A stretch of 44,237 nt of DNA. It comes from Chryseobacterium carnipullorum. Lineage in GTDB: Bacteria > Bacteroidota > Bacteroidia > Flavobacteriales > Weeksellaceae. A program made the position numbers and the translations under genes. The stretch spans positions 1-44,237 of the forward strand of contig NZ_FRCD01000028.1 in the NCBI RefSeq assembly GCF_900142785.1, in the 5' to 3' direction. Position 1 is the stretch's first letter. Every line of letters begins with the position of its first letter. Positions 7,321 to 15,778 of this stretch are shown piece after piece. The notes beneath the pieces were generated by a model. That model saw only the letters and a list, made by a program, of their open reading frames with translations. It ran no database searches and was not told the origin of the DNA.

Positions 7321-9204
7321 TTATATTTCGTCAAGATCGATGTCTTCATTGCTTATTTTTACTACATATTCGATCCCGTCAATAGCTTTTGAAATGATTT
7401 GGTTCCTTAGGATATTGGCCATATTTTCCCAGTAGGCTCTTCCGTAAAAAGAATAGTTCATAGGAATGATTTCCACCTCAACAGTTCTTACAAAACCTTC
7501 TTTAGGACGGTTGCTGATCATGGTTCCCCTTTTTACCCTTACTTCTTTCACCTCATCTTTCAGGATCATTCTGCAATAGTTCTTAACGTCTTCGAGTGAA
7601 ATGATCTTATCTCTTGTGGTTAAAGCATATTTATACGCCTGAATACTATCTGTACCTTTCTGCTCTTCAGAACCACCTATAGTTTCTGTAAGAAGCACAA
7701 CAGTCTGAGACTTCAGCTGGTTGGAAAGTTCTGTTCCCGGACGCATATGATTCGCCAGTGTACAGTGGGTCACCCAGAAAGAAGCATAAGTATGGTCTGC
7801 TTTTTCTACAGGTTCCATGATCACGTAATTCAGCTCCTGTCTGATATTTCTTTTGGCGTTGTTTACTTTCTGCACCATGGTCTTCATTTTGTCAGACATT
7901 TCGCTGAGTACGCCTTTAACATTATCTCTGTTTAAAAGTGAAAATGCAGCGATCTCATCTCTGGTGAGTTCCAGCACATTGGCGATCATGTCTACCGCAT
8001 TTCTATTGGTAAAACGTTCCATTCCTCCCTTTCTTACCGTATATAAACCTTTTTTAAGGTCATCGGCAGGAGTAAAAGGAATCTCGGTATATTTTCTTCC
8101 ATCACCGTCCTGAACTTCATCCACATAGAGGAAATGTTCGCCTTCGTCTGTAACGAGAGGAATATTGTTTCCCATGATATCTAAACTGTATTCTGTTTTC
8201 TTCCAGCCTCTGTTGTAAATGGGAAAAGCATTCATTACAAACGAAAAATTATCCAGAATTTCGGCAGAAAACTGGGGTGGAAATTCAAAAGTCAGCCATA
8301 GATAGCGCTTGTCGCCGATCTGTTTTCTGATATCCTCTTTTCCATCGAGAAAATCAAGGTTCTGTGGAAGCTTTCCAGGCTCTGAAAAAAGACTGCTTGA
8401 AAGTCCTGTGATTTCGATAAATTTATGGCGATAAATACTTTTAATATCTTCAATAGCTTTATTCCGTATTGATTGCTCTTTAAACATCTGCTCATATCCT
8501 TCAGGCTGATTATTCGTAAGGTAGCTTAATCCTTCTCTTACAAACAAAGGATTTCCATTACTGGTTACCGTAATATAAGGAAGAAGCTTATAGACAAAAT
8601 CCATATGTTCAAAAGCAGGATTTGAGCAGAATACGCTTATATATTTGGGGAAATTTTCACTCGTATATCTGCTGACATCCACTCCTATCGTCACCTTTCT
8701 GTAATCTTCCGGTTTTCCCTGGAATCTGGCTACCGGTATTTTATTAAGTCTGTCATCAATGCTGTAGCAGGTATTTCCCACAAACATTACTGCAGTCTGT
8801 ACCTTATTGATCCGCACATTTCCTACCGGTGTAAAAGGAATATTCAGCTGTTTGTCCGATTCCGATTTCACGGTAGAGGTCATTTGCTTACGGAAGAAGA
8901 ATTCTGTATGTTCCAGCAGAACCTCCGAAGATTCGTAAGGCAGTGTAAAAGCAACCGCATGGGCAGGAACCGGATGAGTGTAAATGGAAGGCGTCAGAAG
9001 TTTTGCCAGTTTCTCAAGGATCCTTGCATTAACTGTCTGAATTTCGTTATTGGCTTTAAAGACTTCCGTACTGAAGGCGTCTATCAGTAATTTCACAAAA
9101 GGATCCAGAGATTGCGGGCTTTTCAGTCCCCACACTTTGGTGGCGTTCTGAAGCATTCTTGCTTTTACCGATTCTTTGGAATATATATTTTGATCTAAGT
9201 TCAT
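7321..9204 (-). CDS. tssF: Type VI secretion baseplate subunit TssF
   Basis: 627 residues, close to the usual TssF length. The N-terminal part contains the family pattern ARILEKLAKLLTPSIYTHPVPAHAVAFTLP (residues about 64-93), where VasA/TssF proteins have RMLEALAxLLxPxxxxPxPA. TssF forms the wedge of the cytoplasmic T6SS baseplate with TssE, TssG and TssK. It follows tssE by 25 bases and precedes the lipoprotein gene by 21 bases, so the three are one transcription unit. The expected partner TssG is not next to it and is not found elsewhere in the window. The protein is intact and shows no frameshift. Confidence 0.85.
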   Translation of the reverse strand: MNLDQNIYSKESVKARMLQNATKVWGLKSPQSLDPFVKLLIDAFSTEVFKANNEIQTVNARILEKLAKLLTPSIYTHPVPAHAVAFTLPYESSEVLLEHTEFFFRKQMTSTVKSESDKQLNIPFTPVGNVRINKVQTAVMFVGNTCYSIDDRLNKIPVARFQGKPEDYRKVTIGVDVSRYTSENFPKYISVFCSNPAFEHMDFVYKLLPYITVTSNGNPLFVREGLSYLTNNQPEGYEQMFKEQSIRNKAIEDIKSIYRHKFIEITGLSSSLFSEPGKLPQNLDFLDGKEDIRKQIGDKRYLWLTFEFPPQFSAEILDNFSFVMNAFPIYNRGWKKTEYSLDIMGNNIPLVTDEGEHFLYVDEVQDGDGRKYTEIPFTPADDLKKGLYTVRKGGMERFTNRNAVDMIANVLELTRDEIAAFSLLNRDNVKGVLSEMSDKMKTMVQKVNNAKRNIRQELNYVIMEPVEKADHTYASFWVTHCTLANHMRPGTELSNQLKSQTVVLLTETIGGSEEQKGTDSIQAYKYALTTRDKIISLEDVKNYCRMILKDEVKEVRVKRGTMISNRPKEGFVRTVEVEIIPMNYSFYGRAYWENMANILRNQIISKAIDGIEYVVKISNEDIDLDEI

Positions 9205-9229
9205 AAATTTTTCTTGCTGTTAAAAAGAT

Positions 9230-9670
9230 TTAGTCAATAGACATCGGACTTAAAAATAATTCTGTAGAAAAGCTGAAACGCTCCCCTGTTGCCTCCATTT
9301 TTGCATTAATGGCAATTCTTACTTTCTTTTTGATCTCTGTGTGTTCTTTGGTATCGTAGCTGTGTTCTACAAACTGAATATGAGCATCAACCTGTGCCTG
9401 TACAATCCGTGGTTCGTATTCCTGAATCTGCCTTCTCAGGCTTTTGATGAAAACGCTTTCCCATACGGCGCTGGTAACTCCATTATCGAATTCCAGACTC
9501 CAAACGTCGTTTCCATAGTTGTCATCATATCGGTTTTCGCCTTTTTTGGTGGTGATCAGCAGCATGATATTGTGCGCAATGCTTTCTCCCATGTCGCAGA
9601 TATCAATGCTCCCGCCTTCAGTCATGAGTGTTGAAGGCACAAAAGGCATTCTGTAATTTGGTGTATCCAT
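9230..9670 (-). CDS. tssE: Type VI secretion baseplate protein TssE (GPW/gp25 family)
   Basis: 146 residues of the GPW/gp25 family, which includes T4 gp25 and T6SS TssE, the baseplate protein that nucleates the contractile sheath. Visible family features are the ICDMGESIAHNIMLLITTKKGENRYDDNYG region (about 24-53), where gp25-like proteins have an xxIxxNIxxLLxTxxGExxxxPxYG pattern, and the conserved YEPRI (residues 86-90). It is the first gene of the three-gene T6SS unit. It could in principle be a contractile phage-tail or eCIS gp25, but the adjacent TssF makes T6SS much more likely. Confidence 0.85.
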   Translation of the reverse strand: MDTPNYRMPFVPSTLMTEGGSIDICDMGESIAHNIMLLITTKKGENRYDDNYGNDVWSLEFDNGVTSAVWESVFIKSLRRQIQEYEPRIVQAQVDAHIQFVEHSYDTKEHTEIKKKVRIAINAKMEATGERFSFSTELFLSPMSID

Positions 9671-9777
9671 AGTCAGCTTCTTATTTACTTCATGGTCTAG
9701 TTTACTTAAAAAGAACTACCAAAATACACATTTTCATGAAATAAACAGGAAAATACCGCAAAAATATTATCAAAAAT

Positions 9778-9806
9778 AAGGGCTCACAGATTCGTCCGGA
9801 AGCCCT
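9778..9806 (-). terminator. Probable terminator of the amino-acid permease gene
   Basis: Stem AAGGGCT / AGCCCT with a long loop; the minus strand then reads TATTTTTG. A moderate candidate, lying 34 bases after the permease stop. Confidence 0.5.
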
Positions 9807-9839
9807 CAAGCAATATAAATTCGGTTAGATTTCAGCGTA

Positions 9840-11252
9840 CTAATCTATTTGTTTTTTTCTGTTAATAAAATAATAAACCGGAAGTCCCAGCAAGACCATT
9901 ACAAATCCAGGCCATGTGTATTGCTGTTTATAGATCAGAAGCAGTACACAAAATCCTGTTCCTATCAGAAGATAGATGATAGGAGTTACCGGATACAACC
10001 ACGTTTTATATGGTCTCTCCAGTTCCGGCTTCTTAAACCTTAAATAAATAACTCCGAAAACAGTGATCATATAAAATAAAACAATCACGAAAGAAATCAT
10101 ATCCAGGAGATTACCATACTGCCCGCTCAGGCAAAGCAATGAAGCCCATATTCCCTGCATCCATAAAGCATTTTCCGGCACCTCATTTTTATTATTCTTC
10201 TCCGCTGAATTGAAAAACATTCCGTCTTTGGCCATGGTCTGAAATACTCTTGCTCCGGCAAGGATCAGCCCGTTGTTGCATCCGAATGTGGAAACCATCA
10301 CAAGAACTGCAATAATAACAGTCCCTGCACTTCCAAAGATATTCTGTGATGCAGCCACCGCTACCCTGTCATTCGTAGCAAAAGCAATGCTGTCTCTGTC
10401 CAAGGCGTTTAGGTATACATAATTAACCGCCAGATAGAGAATCATCACTGCGGAAGTTCCATAGATCATTGATTTAACAATATTTTTTTTTGGATTTTCC
10501 ACTTCTCCGGAAACGAACGTCACACTTTCCCAAGCTACAGAACTGAAAACGGACCCTACCATTGCAGCAGCAATACCTCCAAGTAAAGTCATTCCACCAA
10601 TCGGCTCCCAACCTTCTTTAAGAAAATTACCACTTATATCTTTTTTGAGATTATTATACGAATCTGAACCAAGGCTAAAATTTTCAGACAGATGGGAGAA
10701 ATCAACCAAAATGAATCCTGCAGCAATCAATCCTAGTAAAGCGATGATTTTTGAACCTGTAAATACATTCTGAAGCAGTTTCCCACTCTGAACACCTCTT
10801 GTATTAATATAAGTAAGTAAAAGGATAACGGCTATTGCCAAGATCTGTATCCATGTGATTTTAAATTCTCCACTCTGAAAAAGGGGTGCAGCATCATTCA
10901 ATGACGGAACAAGATACGCGGTAAATTTACCAAAAGCCATCGCCACTGCGGCAATAGTTCCCGTCTGAATCACTGTAAACAGTCCCCATCCGTAAAGAAA
11001 CCCCATTTTTTTTCCAAAAATCTCTTTAAGATAAGTATATTGTCCGCCGGCCTTTGGAAACAAAGCTGAAAGTTCTCCATAACTGATGGCCGCTGCTACA
11101 GTCATTATTCCCGTAATGATCCAAACGATCACCAGCCAGAAACCGGATCCCAGATTCCGCATCATATCGGCACTAACAATAAATATCCCACTTCCAATCA
11201 TGGAGCCCATTACCAGCATAATGGCATCCCAAAGTTTCAGTTTTTTTTGCAT
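9840..11252 (-). CDS. APC-family amino-acid permease (LAT-like)
   Basis: About 470 residues with twelve predicted membrane helices. The N-terminus KLWDAIMLVMGSMIGSGIFIV is the APC superfamily helix 1, with the unwound GSGIF substrate-binding motif. PKAGGQYTYLKEIFG matches the helix 3 region of the L-type transporter branch to which Bacillus SteT (a Ser/Thr exchanger) belongs. It likely moves neutral amino acids across the inner membrane by exchange or symport. I choose the ATG at 11252; a TTG two codons upstream (11258) is also open but less likely. It is monocistronic, and the exact substrate cannot be read. Confidence 0.9.
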   Translation of the reverse strand: MQKKLKLWDAIMLVMGSMIGSGIFIVSADMMRNLGSGFWLVIVWIITGIMTVAAAISYGELSALFPKAGGQYTYLKEIFGKKMGFLYGWGLFTVIQTGTIAAVAMAFGKFTAYLVPSLNDAAPLFQSGEFKITWIQILAIAVILLLTYINTRGVQSGKLLQNVFTGSKIIALLGLIAAGFILVDFSHLSENFSLGSDSYNNLKKDISGNFLKEGWEPIGGMTLLGGIAAAMVGSVFSSVAWESVTFVSGEVENPKKNIVKSMIYGTSAVMILYLAVNYVYLNALDRDSIAFATNDRVAVAASQNIFGSAGTVIIAVLVMVSTFGCNNGLILAGARVFQTMAKDGMFFNSAEKNNKNEVPENALWMQGIWASLLCLSGQYGNLLDMISFVIVLFYMITVFGVIYLRFKKPELERPYKTWLYPVTPIIYLLIGTGFCVLLLIYKQQYTWPGFVMVLLGLPVYYFINRKKQID

Positions 11253-11372
11253 AGTCAAGTATAGGCGTCAAATATAAACAAATCTGACATTCATTTTGGA
11301 ATTTGTTTAAAATTTACAGCAACACCTGCTTTTTATCAACTTTTTACCGAATTATTATTCAATTTTAATTAG

Positions 11373-11380
11373 TACTTTTG
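11373..11380 (+). promoter_or_regulatory. Promoter -7 box of the DUF4920 gene
   Basis: TACTTTTG matches the TAnnTTTG consensus and ends 15 bases before the chosen ATG at 11396. It overlaps an in-frame TTG that a gene finder could mistake for a start. Confidence 0.6.
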
Positions 11381-11395
11381 AAAAAAATATTAAAA

Positions 11396-11911
11396 ATGAA
11401 ATTCAAGGCTATTTTATTAGCAACAGCTGTAAGTGTTTCTACTTTAGCTTTTGCACAGGAGACCTCACAGAAAAAGTTCGGACCACCGGCAGGAAATGCT
11501 ATTGTAGGTGATACTTACGGATCAGGAGTGGTTTCAACTTCAGAATCAAAAGCCATTACAGTAGATAAGCTGAGCAAAAAACTTAAAAAGGATAACAAAA
11601 AAGTGGAAGGCGTAGCTGTAAAAGGAAAAGTAACGGATGTATGTGAGAAAAAAGGATGCTGGCTAACGATTCAGACTGAAGATAATTCTCAGTTTTTCGT
11701 AAAAATGAAAGACTATGCATTCTTTGTACCGACCGCTTTAAAAGGTAAGATGGTAGTAATGGAGGGAACGGCAGAAAGAAAAGTAACTTCTATAGACGAG
11801 CAGAAACATTATGCCGAGGATGCCAAAAAACCTCAGGCTGAAATTGATGCCATTACCTCTCCTAAAGAAGAGATCAGGTTTGTAGCCAACGGAATCAAAG
11901 TAGTGAACTAG
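11396..11911 (+). CDS. DUF4920 domain periplasmic protein
   Basis: 171 residues from the ATG at 11396, with a Sec signal peptide MKFKAILLATAVSVSTLAFA cleaved before QET. An in-frame TTG at 11378 lies inside the -7 promoter box and is rejected. The mature domain contains VEGVAVKGKVTDVCEKKGCWLTI with a CEKKGCW pair and the motif FFVKMKDYAFFVP, both typical of DUF4920 proteins, which have an OB-like beta fold and unknown function. The two cysteines could form a disulfide or hold a metal. The gene is alone on the plus strand and shares a terminator with the convergent M14 peptidase gene. Confidence 0.85.
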   Translation: MKFKAILLATAVSVSTLAFAQETSQKKFGPPAGNAIVGDTYGSGVVSTSESKAITVDKLSKKLKKDNKKVEGVAVKGKVTDVCEKKGCWLTIQTEDNSQFFVKMKDYAFFVPTALKGKMVVMEGTAERKVTSIDEQKHYAEDAKKPQAEIDAITSPKEEIRFVANGIKVVN

Positions 11912-11931
11912 TCTCCGCTTTAAAAATAAAT

Positions 11932-11966
11932 AACGTCCTCAAGAAGTACTCCTTTTTGAGGACGTT
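11932..11966. terminator. Bidirectional terminator between convergent genes
   Basis: Perfect 11-bp stem AACGTCCTCAA / TTGAGGACGTT (11932-11942 and 11956-11966), with T-rich flanks on both sides. Confidence 0.8.
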
Positions 11967-11989
11967 TCGTTTATGTGTACTCGTACAAT

Positions 11990-13099
11990 CTAATCTTCTA
12001 TTGTAAATTCAACCTGGGCATCCAGTTTTGGATATTTAGTAGCCGCTATAAACTTCTTTCCTGTACAGTCTATTTCAAGCCAACCTTTTTTACCTTTTAC
12101 GTCTCCTACTTCCATCACAAACGGAACGAAAGATATCTCATCTTTTCCTTCTTCGATCATTTCGCGGTATTGAACTGCAACATCCAAAATGCATTCATGG
12201 TCTGTATTGAGTTTTACATTCCTGTAAATAATATCGTAATGCGTTTCCTGGTTTTCAGGTATTTCAAGGTATTTCTCCCAGCCCTCTGTATCAGTGTTCA
12301 ATTCACTGATTGCCTTCAAAGCATAATACAAAGCGATCGTATAATATTTTCTGGTTTCTTTTCTCGTATAATCCTCTACGAAATGGCCCCCTTCAAATAA
12401 AATCGTAGGCATTCCTTCCTTAATAAAATTATCTCCTGTAGAGGTTGGATAAAACTCATCAGAGTATCTTCCAATCTGGTTGGGAATTAATTCTTTTAAG
12501 TTTTCATATACCCTTCCTATAACAGCCATACATTTTTTTCTGTTATCCGTTACCGTACGTTCTACATTTTCTGAAGGAGCCAGAAACGAAAGAGTCGCCG
12601 GATGGATCCCGTCTGTTGTGAAAATGGTTCTCTGCTCATGAAGATTTAACGCATAATCATAGGTATCTGAAGCCGCAGCCTTTTTAAGAAATTTAATCTC
12701 CTTACTGGACTCATTATGGAAATCTCTGTTCAGATCAATCTCAACAGCATTAAGCCTTGTCCATTTTTCCGATCCGTCAGGATTAAGCATAAAAATAAAA
12801 TCCAGCCTGATCTTGCTCAAAAGATCTTCTTTCATTTCGGGAGTCTTATCCAAAGTTTCAAGCAGGTCGAGCATTGCATGGGTAGCGTTTGATTCGTTAC
12901 CATGCATTTGTGACCAGGCAAGAACTTTAACTGTTCCTGTTCCTACGCTTAACTGATAAATGGGCTTATCTAAATATGATTTTCCAATCTCTTGAATGTA
13001 ATCGCCGAGATTGGCCTGTAAATAAGAAAATAATTTTCTAGGGGAAATATAGCGGTTTGAGAAATTAGGATTTGGAAAATAGATCTGTTCAAAATTCAT
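11990..13099 (-). CDS. M14-family zinc carboxypeptidase, cytoplasmic
   Basis: 369 residues from the ATG at 13099. The frame stays open to 13225, but those 42 residues do not look like protein of this family, and a -7 box lies inside them. Zinc ligands are visible as HGNE (His66, Glu69) and NLHEQR (His154), the catalytic Glu as LFEGGHF (Glu236), and the NPDGSEKWTRLNAVEIDLNRDF stretch (106-127) contains the substrate-binding Asn-Arg pair, all as in M14 carboxypeptidases. There is no signal peptide, so it probably trims peptides in the cytoplasm. The last 90 residues form an extra beta-rich tail. It is monocistronic and ends at a bidirectional terminator. Confidence 0.88.
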   Translation of the reverse strand: MNFEQIYFPNPNFSNRYISPRKLFSYLQANLGDYIQEIGKSYLDKPIYQLSVGTGTVKVLAWSQMHGNESNATHAMLDLLETLDKTPEMKEDLLSKIRLDFIFMLNPDGSEKWTRLNAVEIDLNRDFHNESSKEIKFLKKAAASDTYDYALNLHEQRTIFTTDGIHPATLSFLAPSENVERTVTDNRKKCMAVIGRVYENLKELIPNQIGRYSDEFYPTSTGDNFIKEGMPTILFEGGHFVEDYTRKETRKYYTIALYYALKAISELNTDTEGWEKYLEIPENQETHYDIIYRNVKLNTDHECILDVAVQYREMIEEGKDEISFVPFVMEVGDVKGKKGWLEIDCTGKKFIAATKYPKLDAQVEFTIED

Positions 13100-13119
13100 T
13101 ATAAATAATTTACAAGAGT

Positions 13120-13127
13120 CAAATTTA
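13120..13127 (-). promoter_or_regulatory. Promoter -7 box of the M14 peptidase gene
   Basis: The minus strand reads TAAATTTG (TAnnTTTG), 20 bases before the ATG at 13099. This supports the shorter start. Confidence 0.55.
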
Positions 13128-13886
13128 ATGATTTTTAGACAGAAAAAATAAGTTAACATTTGTAATTTATCTAAACAAGCCTGACTGCCATTTTGTCTGT
13201 GGATAAAATTGTTAATTAAATACAATATAGATCAAAACATGCAATTAACACTAAATCAGTTTATTATAAAGTTTATATCAATTATATTTACAACATTACT
13301 TTAAGCTTAAAAGATACTCAATATCTATCAATAGACATAATATAACTAAACAATAAAAATGTGGAAAACTCAGTAACTGACCTATGTATACAAATGTAAA
13401 ATTGGATTTTTTGACATTTAATGCTGAATTTCAGAGTGATTTATAGTTTAAAAGGATCTTAATATGAATTCACAAAATCCGAATTTAGGAAAAGAATGAT
13501 TCCTTCTCCATTTATAACATAATAGACTTATAATAAAGTGTTTATCCTGTTGTTTACTTTTGTATACACCGTAATAACCCCTTCTTTTATGTATAAAGTG
13601 ACCTTTTATCATAAAAAAGCGATAATCTATAATTTACATTTGAAAACACCAATAATTAATTGATTAAAAGATAGTTATCATTATAATTAAACCCATTTTG
13701 ACATTAGTAAACAAAGTAATATTTAATGATCACTATTTAACAGATAAAACACAGACATCTATAATTTACTTAGTTAAATAGATATATAATAGAAAATAAA
13801 ATTATATAAATGGCTATATATTAAGTAATTAAATTTAAGTTTACAATTGTACACGACCGAAATTTAGAACTATTTACTTTTGTAAC

Positions 13887-13917
13887 TTGTCTATGTAAAT
13901 TATGTTATTTACATTTG
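13887..13917 (+). promoter_or_regulatory. Promoter of the XRE regulator gene, with overlapping dyad
   Basis: TTG at 13887-13889, a 20-base spacer, then TACATTTG at 13910-13917: a full Bacteroidota promoter 24 bases before the ATG. The -7 box sits inside the dyad TTTAC-ATTT-GTAAA, so a repressor could bind across it. A second box, TACTTTTG, is at 13875-13882. Confidence 0.65.
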
Positions 13918-13941
13918 TAAAACAATTGACAACTTATTTTT

Positions 13942-14478
13942 ATGAGTTTAAACGAAAGAATTTCCAAAGTTATAGAGTATTCCAACCTCAGTTCTTCTGA
14001 GTTTGCAGATGAAATTGATGTGCAGCGATCTTCCATATCCCATATTACTTCCGGAAGAAACAAACCGTCTCTTGAATTTATTATAAAGATCAAATCCCGT
14101 TTTCCTGAAATTCTTTGGGATTGGCTAGTGACAGGAGAAGGTGAGATGTTGAAATCTGACTTACCTGAAATAGAATCTTCCCCGGAAGAGAAAACGGAGG
14201 AGGAAAAAGTAAAACCTACTCCTCTGCCCGATTTATTTACCATGATGAAGGATGATGAAGATTTCGGAACAGAAGAGGAAATTGAGGCCCTTAATGAGAG
14301 CCCGCGAGAATCGTTTACACCGCCCCCATATAAAGCTCAGAAAAATATATCCGATTCTCAGCGATTAGACCATCCAAATGATCAAATCATTAATCAAGTT
14401 ATTGGAAATCAATCCAGTAAGATAAAGAGAATTGTTTTGTTCTATGAAAATGGAAAATTTGAAAGTTTTGAGCCATAA
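13942..14478 (+). CDS. XRE-family helix-turn-helix transcriptional regulator
   Basis: 178 residues. An N-terminal Cro/C1-type HTH (about residues 4-65) reads SLNERISKVIEYSNLSSSEF, then ADEIDVQRSSISHITSGRNK with the recognition helix around QRSSISHITSG. Next comes PSLEFIIKIKSRFPEILWDWLVTGEGEM, typical of the short flavobacterial XRE regulators. The middle (70-150) is acidic and low complexity. The C-terminus IKRIVLFYENGKFESFEP is a recurrent short motif in these proteins. It likely regulates its own promoter, which carries a TTTAC-N4-GTAAA dyad, and possibly other genes; the target is unknown. It stands alone after a long non-coding region. Confidence 0.88.
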   Translation: MSLNERISKVIEYSNLSSSEFADEIDVQRSSISHITSGRNKPSLEFIIKIKSRFPEILWDWLVTGEGEMLKSDLPEIESSPEEKTEEEKVKPTPLPDLFTMMKDDEDFGTEEEIEALNESPRESFTPPPYKAQKNISDSQRLDHPNDQIINQVIGNQSSKIKRIVLFYENGKFESFEP

Positions 14479-14482
14479 AAAA

Positions 14483-14505
14483 CCTGGCCAAAGAAAATGA
14501 CCAGG
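14483..14505 (-). terminator. Terminator of the 14536 T9SS gene
   Basis: Stem CCTGGCCA / TGACCAGG with one mismatch, followed on the minus strand by TTTTTT. It also lies just behind the XRE stop. Confidence 0.65.
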
Positions 14506-14535
14506 ATAAAAAATATTTGAAGAAGAAAACTAAAG

Positions 14536-15555
14536 CTACTGCTTTATTAATTTTGTAATTTTTGTATGGCCGCCTTCATTCTGTATTTTCAGAATATAGT
14601 TTCCTTTCGGCAGATCCGAAACATTGTATTCTTCAGAACCTTTCAATGTTTTTATTAACTTTCCGGAAGCATCTATAATTTCCACACTGTTTATTTTAAA
14701 TTTTTCAGGATTATTAATTCTGAAAATATCTTTTACGGGATTCGGATAAGCCTGCACTCTGTTATCATATTGCATCGTTTCCTGTGTTCCTAATGTTGCA
14801 GCAGTAAAAGTAATGACAAAAGGCATATCCAAAGGATAGTCCGGGGCAGTTGCAGGATTTCCGGCATCTACAACACTAGTCCAAGTTCCACCAATAGCAT
14901 CAAACTGTTTGGCATTAAAGGTAGCAAGTCCTCTATTTCCTATGATGGTGACCGGAGGTAAAAATCCGGCGCTAGCAGGAACTACATTTTGCAACTGATA
15001 TTTTATCCAATACGTTCCCGGGCCTAAAGTTTTAGGAGTACTGGCTGTAATTTTCCATATCTTCCTGGTGGTTCCCGGCGTGGTGGGAAGAGGTACCTGA
15101 CTATTTCCAATCCTGTACATATTGGAATCTACACCAGCACTGAATCTGTTGGTTGTATCATCTCCATATACACTTACAGCACCTGTTATCGAAGGATCTG
15201 AACTAAAAATATTAACCCTTACCGTATTAAAAGGTGAAGTAGTCCCCGCGTAGCTGGTCTGATAGGCAAAAAAATCAATGGTAGTCATCTGCCAGCTGGA
15301 ACCCGCTGGAACTGTAAAATCATCTGCGAGAAAAAAGCTTGCTGTCGAAGAGCTGAATGTTCCACCCAATCCAAGACTGGTATTAGATTCTGTAGTATTC
15401 CCTGTGTTATTCTGAAGTTCAGACCATGTATATCCAGTCGGTGCTGCAGTACCGCCTTTAGAAGTAGCTCCGGTACTTAAGCCTCCATTATTATAGGTTT
15501 GGGCGAAGGCAAGGTTAGCTGTCATACAGACAGCAACGAGTAATGTTTTTTTCAT
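14536..15555 (-). CDS. Secreted protein with T9SS type A sorting domain
   Basis: 339 residues. Signal peptide 1-18 (MKKTLLVAVCMTANLAFA). The mature part starts with a Gly/Ser/Thr-rich segment, then a beta-rich domain with repeated ASFFLADDFTVPAG and GTYWIKYQLQN motifs, which resembles carbohydrate-binding or jelly-roll modules but is not one I can name. The C-terminal 75 residues (VQAYPNPVKDIFRINNPEKF through KITKLIKQ) form a type IX secretion sorting domain, so the protein should cross the outer membrane and be anchored or released. Function unknown. It has its own promoter and terminator. Confidence 0.85.
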   Translation of the reverse strand: MKKTLLVAVCMTANLAFAQTYNNGGLSTGATSKGGTAAPTGYTWSELQNNTGNTTESNTSLGLGGTFSSSTASFFLADDFTVPAGSSWQMTTIDFFAYQTSYAGTTSPFNTVRVNIFSSDPSITGAVSVYGDDTTNRFSAGVDSNMYRIGNSQVPLPTTPGTTRKIWKITASTPKTLGPGTYWIKYQLQNVVPASAGFLPPVTIIGNRGLATFNAKQFDAIGGTWTSVVDAGNPATAPDYPLDMPFVITFTAATLGTQETMQYDNRVQAYPNPVKDIFRINNPEKFKINSVEIIDASGKLIKTLKGSEEYNVSDLPKGNYILKIQNEGGHTKITKLIKQ

Positions 15556-15578
15556 ATATTAGTTTTTATTGGTTGAAT

Positions 15579-15609
15579 CAAATGTAGAAAATTATAACAA
15601 ATAAAACAA
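15579..15609 (-). promoter_or_regulatory. Promoter of the 14536 T9SS gene
   Basis: Minus strand: TTG (15609-15607), 20-base spacer, TACATTTG (15586-15579), 23 bases before the ATG. Confidence 0.65.
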
Positions 15610-15732
15610 TAAAAAGTTAATATTTTTAATAAATATTCAACATAATCTTATTTTATGTATATTATCATAAATAGAAGATAACTATCAAAATTCATTATTG
15701 GATCACCTTCTTCTATAAATAGAGCAACAAAA

Positions 15733-15755
15733 AAACCTGCAAAAATTGCAGGTTT
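15733..15755 (-). terminator. Terminator of the proline dehydrogenase gene
   Basis: Perfect 10-bp stem AAACCTGCAA / TTGCAGGTTT with a 3-base loop, then a T tract on the minus strand. Confidence 0.85.
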
Positions 15756-15778
15756 AGCATCTATAATAATAATTATAA

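Larger units (their letters stand above)
13100..13941. other. 842-bp AT-rich non-coding region upstream of XRE gene
   Basis: I see no supportable gene on either strand; open frames are under about 15 codons apart from the N-terminal extension rejected for the M14 gene. It does hold repeated TACWTTTG boxes: plus strand at 13555-13562, 13635-13642, 13875-13882 and 13910-13917, and minus strand at 13391-13398 (13120-13127 on the minus strand reads TAAATTTG and serves the M14 gene). Several sit in a TTTAC-N4-GTA dyad context. It may contain tandem promoters, operators, or an unannotated small RNA. Confidence 0.6.

Noticed and set aside
9230..9670. Reading the gp25-like gene as a prophage tail gene
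   Set aside because: Its operon partner is TssF and no other phage genes are present, so T6SS is the simpler explanation.
11378..11395. TTG start giving a six-residue longer DUF4920 protein
   Set aside because: The TTG is the end of the TACTTTTG promoter box, and the downstream ATG opens a textbook signal peptide.
13100..13225. 42-residue N-terminal extension of the M14 peptidase
   Set aside because: A -7 box lies inside it and the sequence has no family similarity; the ATG at 13099 fits.
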